From Piscirickettsiaceae bacterium (GTDB taxonomy: Bacteria; Pseudomonadota; Gammaproteobacteria; Nitrosococcales; Methylophagaceae): a DNA stretch of 64,000 nucleotides. Positions 10,217-20,732 of this stretch are shown piece after piece. The notes under the pieces are model-generated. The model saw only the letters and a program-made list of their open reading frames with translations. It was not told the DNA's origin and made no database searches. The stretch spans positions 1 through 64,000 of the forward strand of contig JABSQO010000002.1 in assembly GCA_013215775.1 (NCBI GenBank), given 5' to 3'. A program made the translations under genes and the position numbers. Position 1 is the first letter of the stretch; every line of letters starts with the position of its first letter.

Positions 10217-11110
10217 TTATGGCAAGCTCATAGCTCGTGCAAGCTGTGTGACTTGTAATATTGCCTCAATGATAATTTCAGGCTGTTGTCTAGGTATGTC
10301 ATGACCACTATTATTAGCAAATATATGCTGACTAATGGGTGATAAACGCATTAAATCCTGTTGCAATTCAAGCCATATTTTTTCACGATGTTGAGCATTT
10401 ATATCACCAGACCATTCTGCTTTGCCACGACTAATAACCACTAAAGGTACAGTTGGGATTTTGCCATAAAGTTGCACTTGGCGAGCACTTTGGTACAAAG
10501 CTGCAATTTCTTCACCGGCTGTCCGATAGGCATGGTCACGCAGTATTTGAGGCTTATTACTATCAGCAGTACTTTCCGTTTCTTTGGCGACAATGACAAT
10601 ATTGCGGCGACCTTTATAGGGTAGTGGTAATTTTATATTTAAGCGATCGTACTGTAATTCGTGTGAAGATTCGACCAATATTAGACCCGCAATATCGTCA
10701 GGATGTGATGCAGCAAAGAGTCGCAAATTAAATCCTCCAAATGAGTGACCTACTAAGATATAAGGCGGAGAAATATTAGCTGCATCAAGGAGTAAGCCTA
10801 ATTCATAAGCAATGCGCCTACTATTACGAGGTCTAGGCCCATAATCGCTCCAGCCATAACCAGAGCGGTCATATATGCATGTTTTAGTGATAGGGGCTGA
10901 TTGTTGAAGAATAGTTTGCCAGTCAGAAGAATCATCACCTAATCCAGTATCAATGATAACGGTAGGACTTCCTTCGCCCATACAATTAATGTGAAGCCGA
11001 TGACTGCCAATATCATAACGATTACCTGGCATCGGAGGCATCTCACTGGCATGAGTTGAAGTAATCGCTCCGCCAATCATGAGTGCAATCAAACTTAAAA
11101 ATATCGGCAT
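10217..11110 (-). CDS. Alpha/beta hydrolase with signal peptide
   Basis: YDRSGYGWSD, VGHSFGGFNLRLFA nucleophile elbow, SGHDIP. Confidence 0.8.
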   Translation of the reverse strand: MPIFLSLIALMIGGAITSTHASEMPPMPGNRYDIGSHRLHINCMGEGSPTVIIDTGLGDDSSDWQTILQQSAPITKTCIYDRSGYGWSDYGPRPRNSRRIAYELGLLLDAANISPPYILVGHSFGGFNLRLFAASHPDDIAGLILVESSHELQYDRLNIKLPLPYKGRRNIVIVAKETESTADSNKPQILRDHAYRTAGEEIAALYQSARQVQLYGKIPTVPLVVISRGKAEWSGDINAQHREKIWLELQQDLMRLSPISQHIFANNSGHDIPRQQPEIIIEAILQVTQLARAMSLP

Positions 11111-11171
11111 ATGTCATCCTAATGTACATGTGTAGTACTAATATTACTGACGTGATAAATGTTTTAAAGTT

Positions 11172-11420
11172 TCAACTGGATTGAAGTTGTCCTATTTTTA
11201 TTTCAAGATCGTGATGGTTAAAGGGCCAGTTTAGCTCACTATCATCGTTAAACTTTACAACGGGTATTGTGGTGCCATAACGCAAGACGAGATCGTCATC
11301 ATCACCAATTTCAGTTGGATTAATAGTCACTTGATGATGTAGTGATAAGTCATTTAATAAGGTCTCTGCCAACTCACAAAGATGGCAACCTGCAGTGGTA
11401 TAAAATGTTATTGAGATCAT
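11172..11420 (-). CDS. Glutaredoxin-family (DUF836-like) protein
   Basis: FYTTAGCHLCELAETLL thioredoxin-fold CxxC motif. Confidence 0.75.
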   Translation of the reverse strand: MISITFYTTAGCHLCELAETLLNDLSLHHQVTINPTEIGDDDDLVLRYGTTIPVVKFNDDSELNWPFNHHDLEIKIGQLQSS

Positions 11421-11932
11421 TTTTCCAATAATCTCGGCATTAATTCAACAAAATTACAGGGGCGATGACGGATATCAAGTTGTTCTTTAAGAATATCATC
11501 CCAAGCTGTTCTGCATGCGCCTGAGGAACCCGGTAAGCAGAATATAAAGGTACCATTAGCCACGCCGCCTAATGCTCGAGATTGAATGGTTGATGTTTTA
11601 ATATCTTGATATGAAATTTGGCGGAATAACTCACCAAAGCCTTCGATTTCTTTATCAAATAATATCTTCACTGCTTCAGGTGTGCCATCACGACCTGTTA
11701 AACCTGTACCGCCCGTTGTGATGATGGTTTGGATGTTAGAATCCGCTATCCATTGAGAAATGATAGCGCGGATTTGATACATATCATCAGCGACGATTTG
11801 TTGCGCTACGAATTGATGACCAGCGTCTAAAACACGTTCTCGAAGAACTTTTCCCGAGGTATCGTTATCTATAGTTCTAGTATCGGAAATAGTGAGCAGG
11901 GCGATGTTGACTGGAATAAATTGTGTTTCCAT
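11417..11932 (-). CDS. moaB: Molybdenum cofactor biosynthesis protein B (ORF track opens at 11974; METQFIP start preferred)
   Basis: TTGGTGLTGRDGTPEA, CLPGSSGACRTAWDDIL. Confidence 0.88.
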   Translation of the reverse strand: METQFIPVNIALLTISDTRTIDNDTSGKVLRERVLDAGHQFVAQQIVADDMYQIRAIISQWIADSNIQTIITTGGTGLTGRDGTPEAVKILFDKEIEGFGELFRQISYQDIKTSTIQSRALGGVANGTFIFCLPGSSGACRTAWDDILKEQLDIRHRPCNFVELMPRLLEK

Positions 11933-12028
11933 GATGTGTTTCTCGGTAAAATAATTAAAGGTCAGTATAGTCACCCTAAGGACTTAGATCTAGAATAGCC
12001 TTAAGGAACAAGTATAGGAGTACTTGAA

Positions 12029-12721
12029 ATGAAGAAATTAGTATTAGTTACCGCTATGGCAACAATGCTCAGCGCATGTGCTACAACAGATGATCCCAAT
12101 AAGAATGCAAAAACAGCTGCTGCGATAGGTGCTGCTGCAGGTGCCATTATTGGGTATGCCGTTGATGATGGTGCCGGTGGTGTACTTGTCGGTGCAGCAG
12201 TTGGTGCGGCTGCAGGAGCAGGTATTGGCCATTATATGGATAATCAACAAAAAGAAATGGAAGCAGCGTTAGCTGAAGAACAAGCTCGACACGATATTGA
12301 AGTGAAACGCCTACAGGATGAAACCTTGAAAATTGATATTTCGAGTGAAATATCCTTTGATTTTGGTAGCGCGGCATTAAAACCAGCCTTTATGCCTACT
12401 TTGCAAAAAGTGTCTGATATCTTAAAACGTTACCCACGGACAATTATTCATGTCGTTGGTCATACCGACAGCGTGGGTTCAGAAAGTTATAATATGGAGC
12501 TTTCGCGCCATCGTGCTCAATCGGTTGTTAATTATTTTGTATTACAAGGTATTTCTCAAAGTCGGTTAGTGACGGTAGGTCGTGGTGAGTTAGAACCTAG
12601 AGCTAGCAATGAAACAGAAGCTGGCCGCCAATTAAATCGTCGAGTAGAACTTTATGTCAAACCAATCATTGAAGGACAAGAATCAGAAGCATATGAAACG
12701 CCGCAGGGTAGCCAAATCTGA
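12029..12721 (+). CDS. OmpA-family lipoprotein with glycine-zipper region
   Basis: Lipobox LSAC; GAAAGAIIGYAVDDGAGG; OmpA C-terminal HVVGHTDSVGSESYNMELSRHRAQSV. Confidence 0.85.
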   Translation: MKKLVLVTAMATMLSACATTDDPNKNAKTAAAIGAAAGAIIGYAVDDGAGGVLVGAAVGAAAGAGIGHYMDNQQKEMEAALAEEQARHDIEVKRLQDETLKIDISSEISFDFGSAALKPAFMPTLQKVSDILKRYPRTIIHVVGHTDSVGSESYNMELSRHRAQSVVNYFVLQGISQSRLVTVGRGELEPRASNETEAGRQLNRRVELYVKPIIEGQESEAYETPQGSQI

Positions 12722-13472
12722 CGGAAATTCTGTAACGGGGAATGATTTAGTTTTTGGTTTACATGCCATACAAGCGGCACTTGAAGTTCCCGTTACCCGT
12801 GTAAAGGAAATTTGGCTAGCGGATGAGCGTGAAGATTCTCGTATTATATCGTTAATTAAATCGGCTGAAAAACACAACATTACACCACAAAAGATTGCTA
12901 GAGAAGAACTTGATGAGATGGTGCCGGATGCTCGCCATCAGGGTGCTATAGCGCGATGTGTACCATTAGGTAATTTAGATGAAACAGATTTGTTTAAATT
13001 ATTAGATGCGTTAAATGAATCACCATTGTTGTTGATTTTGGATGGTGTGCAAGATCCTCATAATCTAGGTGCGTGTATGCGTACAGCTGAAGCGGCAGGT
13101 GCTCATGCTGTTATTGCACCAAAAGATCGCGCTTCAAGTCTAACGAATACTGCATTGAAGGTATCGAGTGGTGCGGCTGAACGCTTACCGTTTATTCAAA
13201 TCACCAATTTGGCTCGTGTTTTACGTGAGTTGCAACAACGTGGTATCTGGTTGGTGGGAACGTCAGGTGAGAGTGAAACATCACTATATGAAGCTGATTT
13301 AAAAGGACCTTTAGCCATTGTATTAGGGGCCGAGGGTCGAGGTATTCGCCGTTTAACTCGGGAAACCTGTGACCAAGTTATGTATATACCAATGAAGGGT
13401 GAAGCGGAAAGTTTGAATGTATCGGTAGCCGCAGGTGTCTGCCTTTTCGAAGCAATGCGTCAGCGAACTTAA
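12693..13472 (+). CDS. rlmB: 23S rRNA (guanosine-2'-O-)-methyltransferase
   Basis: FGLHAIQAAL, LDGVQDPHNLGACMRTAEAAGAHAV, LGAEGRGIRRLT, SLNVSVAAGVCLFE; overlaps upstream CDS. Confidence 0.9.
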   Translation: MKRRRVAKSDGNSVTGNDLVFGLHAIQAALEVPVTRVKEIWLADEREDSRIISLIKSAEKHNITPQKIAREELDEMVPDARHQGAIARCVPLGNLDETDLFKLLDALNESPLLLILDGVQDPHNLGACMRTAEAAGAHAVIAPKDRASSLTNTALKVSSGAAERLPFIQITNLARVLRELQQRGIWLVGTSGESETSLYEADLKGPLAIVLGAEGRGIRRLTRETCDQVMYIPMKGEAESLNVSVAAGVCLFEAMRQRT

Positions 13473-13625
13473 TTTGTTCATCGTCAATAATTAGAATATT
13501 AGTACCTAGTAACCGCTTAGTCACTCTATTTATTGAGGCGCTACGGGACAAACCTACCGTTAACTTTAGTTGAAGTTAAGGTGTTCACTGGTATATAATT
13601 GTGAGCTGCCTATTGGATAGGCATA

Positions 13626-13675
13626 CTCCTTGCCTCTAAGTTGTATTTATTAGGGGCTGTATAAACCGTGAGGAG
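13626..13675 (+). promoter_or_regulatory. Candidate S6:S18 ribosomal-protein leader (autoregulatory RNA) upstream of rpsF
   Basis: P1 CTCCT(13626-30)/AGGAG(13671-75); P2 GCCTCTAA…TTAGGGGC (13632-57); CCG at 13666-68 in the 3' bulge; P1 3' strand is the SD. Confidence 0.6.
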
Positions 13676-13680
13676 CTCAT

Positions 13681-14031
13681 ATGAGACATTACGAAATTGT
13701 GTTTCTGGTCCACCCTGATCAGAGCGAACAAGTACCTGCAATGATTGAGAAATATCAGCAAGTATTAACAAGCCAAGGTGGTTCAATTCACCGCATGGAA
13801 GATTGGGGTCGTCGTCAATTGGCATACCCAATCAACAAAATTCACAAAGCACACTATGTATTGATGAACGTTGAATGTGACGTTGCTCAACTAGAAGAAG
13901 TGACTACTGCTTTCCGTTTTAATGACGCTGTTATTCGTCATCTTGTTGTGAACAGTGATGAAGCTGTTACCGAGCCATCACCTATGATGCGTAAAGATGA
14001 TGACGACAAAAAATCGCGTAACCGCGATTAA
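13681..14031 (+). CDS. rpsF: 30S ribosomal protein S6
   Basis: [25 protein letters not shown]…[20 protein letters not shown]. Confidence 0.97.
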   Translation: MRHYEIVFLVHPDQSEQVPAMIEKYQQVLTSQGGSIHRMEDWGRRQLAYPINKIHKAHYVLMNVECDVAQLEEVTTAFRFNDAVIRHLVVNSDEAVTEPSPMMRKDDDDKKSRNRD

Positions 14032-14048
14032 TACTGAGGAGCATAATA

Positions 14049-14276
14049 ATGGCACGTTTTTTTAGACGTAGAAGATTTTGTCGCTTCACCGCTGAAGGTG
14101 TTAAGCAAATCGATTATAAAGATGTAAACCTTTTGAAAAATTACATCACAGAAACAGGAAAAATTGTTCCTAGCCGTATCACAGGTACCAAAGCACGTTA
14201 CCAACGTCAACTTGCTACTTGTATAAAACGTGCGCGTTTCTTGGCGTTAATTCCTTATTGCGATATGCATAAGTAA
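14049..14276 (+). CDS. rpsR: 30S ribosomal protein S18
   Basis: [45 protein letters not shown]. Confidence 0.97.
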   Translation: MARFFRRRRFCRFTAEGVKQIDYKDVNLLKNYITETGKIVPSRITGTKARYQRQLATCIKRARFLALIPYCDMHK

Positions 14277-14322
14277 GAAGGTGTTATTGTTCAAAACATC
14301 AAATCAAAATAAAGCGTAACGA

Positions 14323-15249
14323 TTGATGCTGCGAGGTATTGCAGTATTTTCAATGCAAGGGCGTTGGCAGTCTGCCATCGCGATTGCATTATTGTCGGTA
14401 GCAGCTTTGATGCTACCACCATTTAGTTATTTAGCTAGTGGTGTTATTGCGCTCTGTACCTTACGTATGGGGCCAAAAGAAGGAGTAAAAATTGTTGTAG
14501 CAGCAACAGTGATATTGACATTAATCACTGGTTTGTTGATGAAGCAAATTTTTATCTCTGGATTGTTTTTGTTATCAAGTTGGCTGCCGATGTTGGTTGT
14601 CAGTTTGGTATTGGGTTATACAAGGTCATTAGCGGCAAGTTTATTAGCAGCGAGTGGCTTAGGCATAGTGTTGGTCGTAGGCTTCTATTTATTTTTGCCA
14701 GAACCAACAGTGTGGTGGCAACAGTTCCTTGCGCCATTTATGGATATGTTAAGTCAGCAGCCAGGTTGGCAGTTTGACCAAACACAAACGCAAGAAATTG
14801 TGCTGAGAGTGGCGAGCATGATGACCGGTTTAGTCGCAGCAGGGTTCAGTATTAACCTGATGTTGGGTTTATTGATTGGTCGGGCTTGGCAAGCAAAATT
14901 GTATAATTCAGGTGGTTTTGCAAGTGAGTTTTATCAACTAAAACTTGGCAAATCTGCAGCAATAATGTTGATCATATTGATGGCGGTGGCACTATCACCG
15001 TTAAGTGATACATTATCAGTGTTGCGAGATTTTCTGCCAGTGATGTTGGTTGTGTTTACTTTGCAAGGTTTGTCGATAGTTCACGCTATTGTCAAACAAC
15101 AACAAAGACAGTCATTTTGGTTAGTAACAGTTTATGTGTTGCTAGTCATGATGTTGCCACAAATGATGGTGATATTAGCGGCTATAGGTGTTTTGGAACA
15201 ATGGTTTAATTTTCGTAAACATTCTTTGAATGATACGAGTGGACGGTAG
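14323..15249 (+). CDS. DUF2232-type multispanning membrane protein
   Basis: Hydrophobic ~308 aa protein between rpsR and rplI, the usual DUF2232 position. Confidence 0.7.
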   Translation: MMLRGIAVFSMQGRWQSAIAIALLSVAALMLPPFSYLASGVIALCTLRMGPKEGVKIVVAATVILTLITGLLMKQIFISGLFLLSSWLPMLVVSLVLGYTRSLAASLLAASGLGIVLVVGFYLFLPEPTVWWQQFLAPFMDMLSQQPGWQFDQTQTQEIVLRVASMMTGLVAAGFSINLMLGLLIGRAWQAKLYNSGGFASEFYQLKLGKSAAIMLIILMAVALSPLSDTLSVLRDFLPVMLVVFTLQGLSIVHAIVKQQQRQSFWLVTVYVLLVMMLPQMMVILAAIGVLEQWFNFRKHSLNDTSGR

Positions 15250-15287
15250 AATTAAAGCAGTATTTGACTGCGAATGAGGGTAGAACG

Positions 15288-15836
15288 ATGCAAGTGATTT
15301 TGCTAGAAAAAATGCAGAAACTTGGTAATTTGGGTGATGAAGTACAGGTTAAATCTGGCTTCGGACGTAATTTCCTAGTACCAACAGGTAAAGCGTTACC
15401 TGCTAACAAGAAAAACAGAGAAGTGTTTGAAGCACGTCGTGCTGATCTTGAAGCAGCCGCTGCTAAATTGCAGGCTGAAGCAGAGAAACGCAAAGAGAAA
15501 CTAGTTGCAGCTGGTGATGTGAATATCATGGCTAATGCAGGTATCGAAGGAAAATTGTTCGGTTCTGTTGGTGCGATAGATATTCTTGAAGTATTGAATG
15601 CTGCTGGTGCTGATATTGAACGTAATGAAGTACGTCTTCCGGATGGTCCATTACGTCACACTGGTGAATTTGATATCAATATCCAATTACACGCAGATGT
15701 GGTTGTTGCTGTAAAAGTGACCATCACTTCAGAAGCGCAAATTCAAGCGGTAGCCGAAGCTGCATCAGCAGACAAAGCTAAAGCAGCTGCTTTAGAAGAA
15801 GCAGAAGCGATTGCCAAAGCGCAAGAAGAAGCGTAA
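15288..15836 (+). CDS. rplI: 50S ribosomal protein L9 (ATG at 15288 preferred)
   Basis: MQVILLEKMQKLGNLGDEVQVKSGFGRNFLVPTGKA. Confidence 0.97.
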   Translation: MQVILLEKMQKLGNLGDEVQVKSGFGRNFLVPTGKALPANKKNREVFEARRADLEAAAAKLQAEAEKRKEKLVAAGDVNIMANAGIEGKLFGSVGAIDILEVLNAAGADIERNEVRLPDGPLRHTGEFDINIQLHADVVVAVKVTITSEAQIQAVAEAASADKAKAAALEEAEAIAKAQEEA

Positions 15837-15847
15837 AAAGTAAGACC

Positions 15848-15880
15848 AATGGAGCTGTTTTTAACAGCTCCATTTTATTC
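15848..15880 (+). terminator. Rho-independent terminator after rplI
   Basis: AATGGAGCTGTT-TTT-AACAGCTCCATT perfect 12-bp stem followed by TTATT. Confidence 0.85.
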
Positions 15881-15954
15881 TATTTAACTAATGCCGTTGA
15901 TTATGTGGCTTTAGTTGTCTTTAAATAATGAGATAGATAAGTTCGAGGACTAGT

Positions 15955-17343
15955 GTGGACGATAATTCCTACAAAGATATAGCCACAGAGGCGTTAAAAG
16001 TCCCTCCTCATTCTATTGAAGCTGAGCAATCTGTGCTTGGCGGTCTTATGTTGGATAATACAAGCTGGGAAAAGGTAGCGGACTTAATAGTCGAGAATGA
16101 CTTTTATCGCCGTGGTCATCAGCTTATCTTTAAGGCTATCGCGGAACTATCTGAAAACTCTCAGCCAGTAGACGTTATCACGCTTGCCGAATACCATGAT
16201 TCGCGAGGTGAGCTTGATCAGGTAGGAGAATTAGCTTATCTGGGCACATTAGCTCGCGATACTCCTAGTGCAGCCAATATTGTTGCCTACGCTTCAATTG
16301 TGCGTGAACGCTCAATCTTAAGGCAACTCATCACGGTGGGTACCTCCATTTCAAATGTCGCCTTCAACCCTGAAGGTCGTAGTAGTGAACAGATGTTGGA
16401 TTTGGTTGAGCGCCAAGTTTTCGAGATCGCTGAAAAGGGTGCCAAACGCTCTGGTGGCTTTATTCAAGTTAAACAAGTATTGAGTAAGGTTGTTGACCGT
16501 ATTGATACTTTATTTGAACAGGACAGTCCCATTACAGGTTTAGCCACAGGCTTTACTGATTTTGATATGCAAACGGCAGGTCTGCAACCTGCTGATTTGG
16601 TCATTGTTGCGGGTCGTCCTTCGATGGGGAAAACGAGTTTTGCGATGAATCTTGCTGAGAATGCGGCGATTAAAAGTAAACAACCCGTCGCGGTATTCAG
16701 TATGGAAATGCCGGCAGAGTCACTGGCAATGAGAATGTTGTCATCACTGGGTCAAATCGACCAAACTCGTTTACGAACAGGTAAGTTGAATGATGATGAT
16801 TGGCCGCGTTTAACCTCGGCCATTGCCCTGTTAAATGAAGCCCCATTATTTATTGATGATACGCCAGCATTAACAGTGACAGAATTGCGTGCTCGAGCGC
16901 GACGATTAAAACGTGAACACGGTCTTAGTTTGATCGTGATTGATTATATTCAGTTGATGCAAGGTAGCGGCAACAGTAATGAAAATCGTGCTACTGAAAT
17001 ATCTGAAATATCACGCTCACTTAAAGCCTTGGCAAAAGAACTCAGTGTGCCTGTTGTGGCCCTGTCACAGCTCAATCGTAGTTTGGAACAACGTCCCAAT
17101 AAACGGCCTGTGATGTCAGATTTACGTGAGTCAGGTGCGATTGAGCAAGATGCCGATGTAATTGTATTTATCTATCGTGATGAAGTGTATAACGAAGATT
17201 CACCGGAAAAAGGCAAGGCAGAAATTATTATTAGTAAACAGCGTAATGGTCCTATCGGTACTGTTGCTTTGACTTTCCAAGGGAAATATACTCGATTCGA
17301 GAATTTTGCCTATAACAATTATGATGATTATGGTGATGAATAG
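15955..17343 (+). CDS. dnaB: Replicative DNA helicase (GTG start)
   Basis: PPHSIEAEQSVLGGLMLDN, VIVAGRPSMGKTSFAMNLA, SDLRESGAIEQDADVI. Confidence 0.96.
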   Translation: MDDNSYKDIATEALKVPPHSIEAEQSVLGGLMLDNTSWEKVADLIVENDFYRRGHQLIFKAIAELSENSQPVDVITLAEYHDSRGELDQVGELAYLGTLARDTPSAANIVAYASIVRERSILRQLITVGTSISNVAFNPEGRSSEQMLDLVERQVFEIAEKGAKRSGGFIQVKQVLSKVVDRIDTLFEQDSPITGLATGFTDFDMQTAGLQPADLVIVAGRPSMGKTSFAMNLAENAAIKSKQPVAVFSMEMPAESLAMRMLSSLGQIDQTRLRTGKLNDDDWPRLTSAIALLNEAPLFIDDTPALTVTELRARARRLKREHGLSLIVIDYIQLMQGSGNSNENRATEISEISRSLKALAKELSVPVVALSQLNRSLEQRPNKRPVMSDLRESGAIEQDADVIVFIYRDEVYNEDSPEKGKAEIIISKQRNGPIGTVALTFQGKYTRFENFAYNNYDDYGDE

Positions 17344-17345
17344 TT

Positions 17346-18434
17346 GTGCAGTCATATCCTGTTGCCAATATTGACCTAGCTGCACTTAAACACAATCTAT
17401 TCCGGGTTAAGCAACTCGCGCCTAATAGCCAAGTCATGTCAGTGATTAAAGCAAATGCTTATGGCCATGGTATTGTCCAAGTGGCACAAGCATTATCAGA
17501 TAGTGATGCCTTTGCGGTGGCAAGACTATCAGAAGGTCTACAATTACGACAAGCAGGTATTCAGCAATCGATCGTATTATTAGAAGGCGTGATATCACAG
17601 CAAGAACTGCAACTCGCTGCTGAAAATTCACTTTCAGTTGTCTTTCATAACCAAGCACAAATTAAATTGATCAGTGAAACTAAGCTGGAAAAACCATTGA
17701 GCTTTTGTTGGTTGATGATCGAAACCGGTATGCATCGTTTAGGCATTAATATTGAAAATGTTGAAACGTCACTAGCAAGCTTAACTGCTAGTGCCTCAAT
17801 TTCAGGTCAAGTGGGTTTAATGAGTCATTTTGCCAATGCCGATTATGTGGATGATTCACGCAATCAGCAACAATTAGATAAATTACGACAGTGTGTAACC
17901 GATCAAAATAGCCCATTAAGTATCGCTAATTCCGGTGCTATTTTATCTTTTTCGGATAGTCATATGGACTGGGTTCGACCAGGCCTCATGCTCTATGGCA
18001 TCTCACCTTTCGAGAATCAATCTGCCAGTGAGTTAGGTTTAAAACCAGTGATGAAACTGGAATCGGTATTGATTGCAACTCAAGATTTGAATGTCGGCGA
18101 TCAAGTTGGCTATGGTGGAGATTGGATAATGACTGAGCCTACCCGTGTAGGGATTGTTAGTATTGGTTATGGTGATGGTTATAGTCGCAAACTTTCAAAC
18201 AATAGTTTGGTGTTGATTAATGGCAGCTTGGTGTCCGTAATAGGTCGGGTATCAATGGATATGATTGTTATTGATATATCCAATATTACTGGGATTGAGA
18301 TCAATACCGAAGTGACGTTGTGGGGAAGTGATGATCTATCTGTCGAACGGGTTGCACAATATGCTGAGACTATTCCGTATGAATTACTATGTCAGATTAG
18401 TGATCGAGTGAAGCGGAATTATCACCATGGCTAA
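17346..18434 (+). CDS. alr: Alanine racemase
   Basis: VIKANAYGHG PLP-lysine motif; RVGIVSIGYGDGYSR; VSMDMIVID. Confidence 0.95.
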   Translation: MQSYPVANIDLAALKHNLFRVKQLAPNSQVMSVIKANAYGHGIVQVAQALSDSDAFAVARLSEGLQLRQAGIQQSIVLLEGVISQQELQLAAENSLSVVFHNQAQIKLISETKLEKPLSFCWLMIETGMHRLGINIENVETSLASLTASASISGQVGLMSHFANADYVDDSRNQQQLDKLRQCVTDQNSPLSIANSGAILSFSDSHMDWVRPGLMLYGISPFENQSASELGLKPVMKLESVLIATQDLNVGDQVGYGGDWIMTEPTRVGIVSIGYGDGYSRKLSNNSLVLINGSLVSVIGRVSMDMIVIDISNITGIEINTEVTLWGSDDLSVERVAQYAETIPYELLCQISDRVKRNYHHG

Positions 18435-19818
18435 GATTAAACGTGTTTATAGCTGTAAAGAATGTGGCGCACAAACGCCACAGTGGGCAGGGCGCTGTAG
18501 TGACTGTGGCGCATGGAATAGCTTAACAGAAGAAATTCAGACTCCAACTTCAGCAACCGGCCAGGCGGTAATAACACGCCATAGTGGTTATGCTGGCCAA
18601 CAGAAAAATGAAGTCCAATCATTAAGCCAAATCACTTCCGAAAAAGCGGTACGCTGGACTACGGGTTTGACTGAATTAGATCGGGTTTTAGGTGGTGGTT
18701 TAGTGACGGGTTCCGTCGTTTTAATTGGTGGCGATCCGGGTATTGGCAAATCGACATTGTTATTACAAGCCATGGCAATGATGGCGAAAACGAGTGGTGT
18801 TAACCCGTTATATATCAGTGGTGAAGAATCACTGCAACAAATACGATTACGAGCAGAACGGTTGCAATTAGAAAATACGCCGCTTGATTTGCTCACCGAA
18901 ACACATGTAGAACAAATGATTGCGATTGCCCAAGCGCGACAACCGCAAGTAATGGTGATTGATTCAATTCAAACTGTCTTTACTGAATTATTACAATCAG
19001 CACCAGGCACGGTGGCACAGGTGCGTGAGAGTGCCGCCCAATTAGTGCGGTTTGCCAAATCCAGTGGTACTACATTGATTTTAATTGGACATGTGACCAA
19101 ACAAGGTGCGATTGCAGGACCACGAGTATTAGAACATATGGTGGATACGGTATTGTATTTTGAGGGTGATACATCGACACGATTCAGAATACTGCGTGCG
19201 GTTAAAAACCGTTTTGGTGCAGTAAATGAATTGGGTGTGTTTGCGATGACTGAACTTGGTTTGAAAGAAGTGAGCAATCCGTCAGCTATCTTTCTATCAA
19301 GAGGCACAGAGTCACTTTCAGGTAGTGTAGTCACCGTTATTCGAGAGGGTAGTCGCCCGATGTTGGTGGAAGTACAAGCCTTGGTTGATGATAGTCCCTT
19401 GGGTAATCCAAGGCGTGTTTCAGTAGGTTTGGAGCAAAATCGACTTGCGATGTTATTAGCAATATTGCATCAACATGGTGGAATTACCTGTAGTGACCAA
19501 GACGTATTTATTAATGTTGTGGGTGGGGTGAAGCTGAGTGAAACAGGTGCTGATTTGGCGGTATTGGCAGCGGTATTATCAAGCCTAAGAAATAAACCAA
19601 TACCACAAAGTTGGATATTATTTGGTGAGGTAGGATTAACAGGTGAAATCCGACCTGTGCAAGCAGGCGAAGAACGAATTTATGACGCCGCTAAACATGG
19701 TTTCACTCATGTTATTGTACCGAAAGCGAATGCGCCTAGAAAAGCGATTAAGGGTATTAAAGTCATTCCTGTTCAGCATTTATCAGAAGCCATAGAGGCT
19801 TTAAAGCAGGCTGAGTAA
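18427..19818 (+). CDS. radA: DNA repair protein RadA
   Basis: N-terminal C4 zinc finger (CKECGAQTPQWAGRCSDCGAWN), Walker A GGDPGIGKSTL, KNRFG motif, Lon-like C-term. Confidence 0.95.
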   Translation: MAKIKRVYSCKECGAQTPQWAGRCSDCGAWNSLTEEIQTPTSATGQAVITRHSGYAGQQKNEVQSLSQITSEKAVRWTTGLTELDRVLGGGLVTGSVVLIGGDPGIGKSTLLLQAMAMMAKTSGVNPLYISGEESLQQIRLRAERLQLENTPLDLLTETHVEQMIAIAQARQPQVMVIDSIQTVFTELLQSAPGTVAQVRESAAQLVRFAKSSGTTLILIGHVTKQGAIAGPRVLEHMVDTVLYFEGDTSTRFRILRAVKNRFGAVNELGVFAMTELGLKEVSNPSAIFLSRGTESLSGSVVTVIREGSRPMLVEVQALVDDSPLGNPRRVSVGLEQNRLAMLLAILHQHGGITCSDQDVFINVVGGVKLSETGADLAVLAAVLSSLRNKPIPQSWILFGEVGLTGEIRPVQAGEERIYDAAKHGFTHVIVPKANAPRKAIKGIKVIPVQHLSEAIEALKQAE

Positions 19819-19819
19819 A

Positions 19820-20197
19820 TTAATTAATTAATGCTGATAATTCGCGATGTAGTAGTGCTTCATCACCTAAATTCAGTTCGACTAATCGTTTTAAATGGGT
19901 AATGCTCTCTAAATCAATATGTTCACAGGTAAAAGCAACTGATTTTTCATCGATATGGGCTGCAGAAGCTATCATTTTAATAACGAGTTGGCTGTCGTCT
20001 AGTAATATATCAATTTGGTATTTATCATCCATTTTGCCGTACCAGCCTTCAGGTTTAACAAGTAGAATACCCTTTAGCGATATATCAATAACTTCACAGT
20101 TTAGATGCAATTCACCTTTTTCAGTATTAATATGTGCTTTAGCGTGAAACGGAATGCGACTGAAACGACGACGTTCAGCAGGGTTATTGGTTGGCAT
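19820..20197 (-). CDS. PilZ-domain protein
   Basis: ERRRFSRIPFHAKAHI…CEVIDISLKGIL matches PilZ RxxxR…D/NxSxxG pattern. Confidence 0.8.
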   Translation of the reverse strand: MPTNNPAERRRFSRIPFHAKAHINTEKGELHLNCEVIDISLKGILLVKPEGWYGKMDDKYQIDILLDDSQLVIKMIASAAHIDEKSVAFTCEHIDLESITHLKRLVELNLGDEALLHRELSALIN

Positions 20198-20257
20198 GGG
20201 CGCCTCCGTGATAGATTAATTGAATATTAACACTGATTAGTAAAAAAGGAGTAGAGC

Positions 20258-20683
20258 ATGTTGTGGGTGAAAGCCTTTCATATTATCTCGGTTGTAACAT
20301 GGTTTGCAGCGTTATTTTACCTGCCACGGCTTTTTGTCTATCACGCTATGTGTGAGGATAAGGTGGGAAGTGAACGATTTAAAATAATGGAGCTAAAATT
20401 ATATCGAGGTATTATGACACCAAGTGCAATATTGACTTTAGTCTTTGGTGGCTGGTTATTGAGTTTTTACACAGTAGAACAAATTACCATGATGCATTGG
20501 CTGCATATTAAACTACTCTTGGTCCTATTATTATTTGTTTATCATGTCTACTGTGGTCGCTTGCTTAAACAATTTAGTAATGACACCAATCATCATTCAC
20601 ACGTATTCTACCGTTGGTTTAATGAAGTACCGGTATTGGTACTTATTGCGGTGATTATCTTGGCAATTGTGAAGCCTTTCTGA
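20258..20683 (+). CDS. HemJ/CopD-family membrane protein
   Basis: MLWVKAFHIISVVTWFAALFYLPRLFVYH…MHWLHIKLLLVLLLF. Confidence 0.75.
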   Translation: MLWVKAFHIISVVTWFAALFYLPRLFVYHAMCEDKVGSERFKIMELKLYRGIMTPSAILTLVFGGWLLSFYTVEQITMMHWLHIKLLLVLLLFVYHVYCGRLLKQFSNDTNHHSHVFYRWFNEVPVLVLIAVIILAIVKPF

Positions 20684-20732
20684 ACAAAGGTGACCGACCC
20701 CTTCAATTTTTGAGGGATCAATAGCGTCTATA

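Noticed and set aside
20690-20716. ggtgaccgaccccttcaattttt as a REP-like or IS-end sequence
   Set aside because: Only one copy seen and no transposase or inverted partner in the window.
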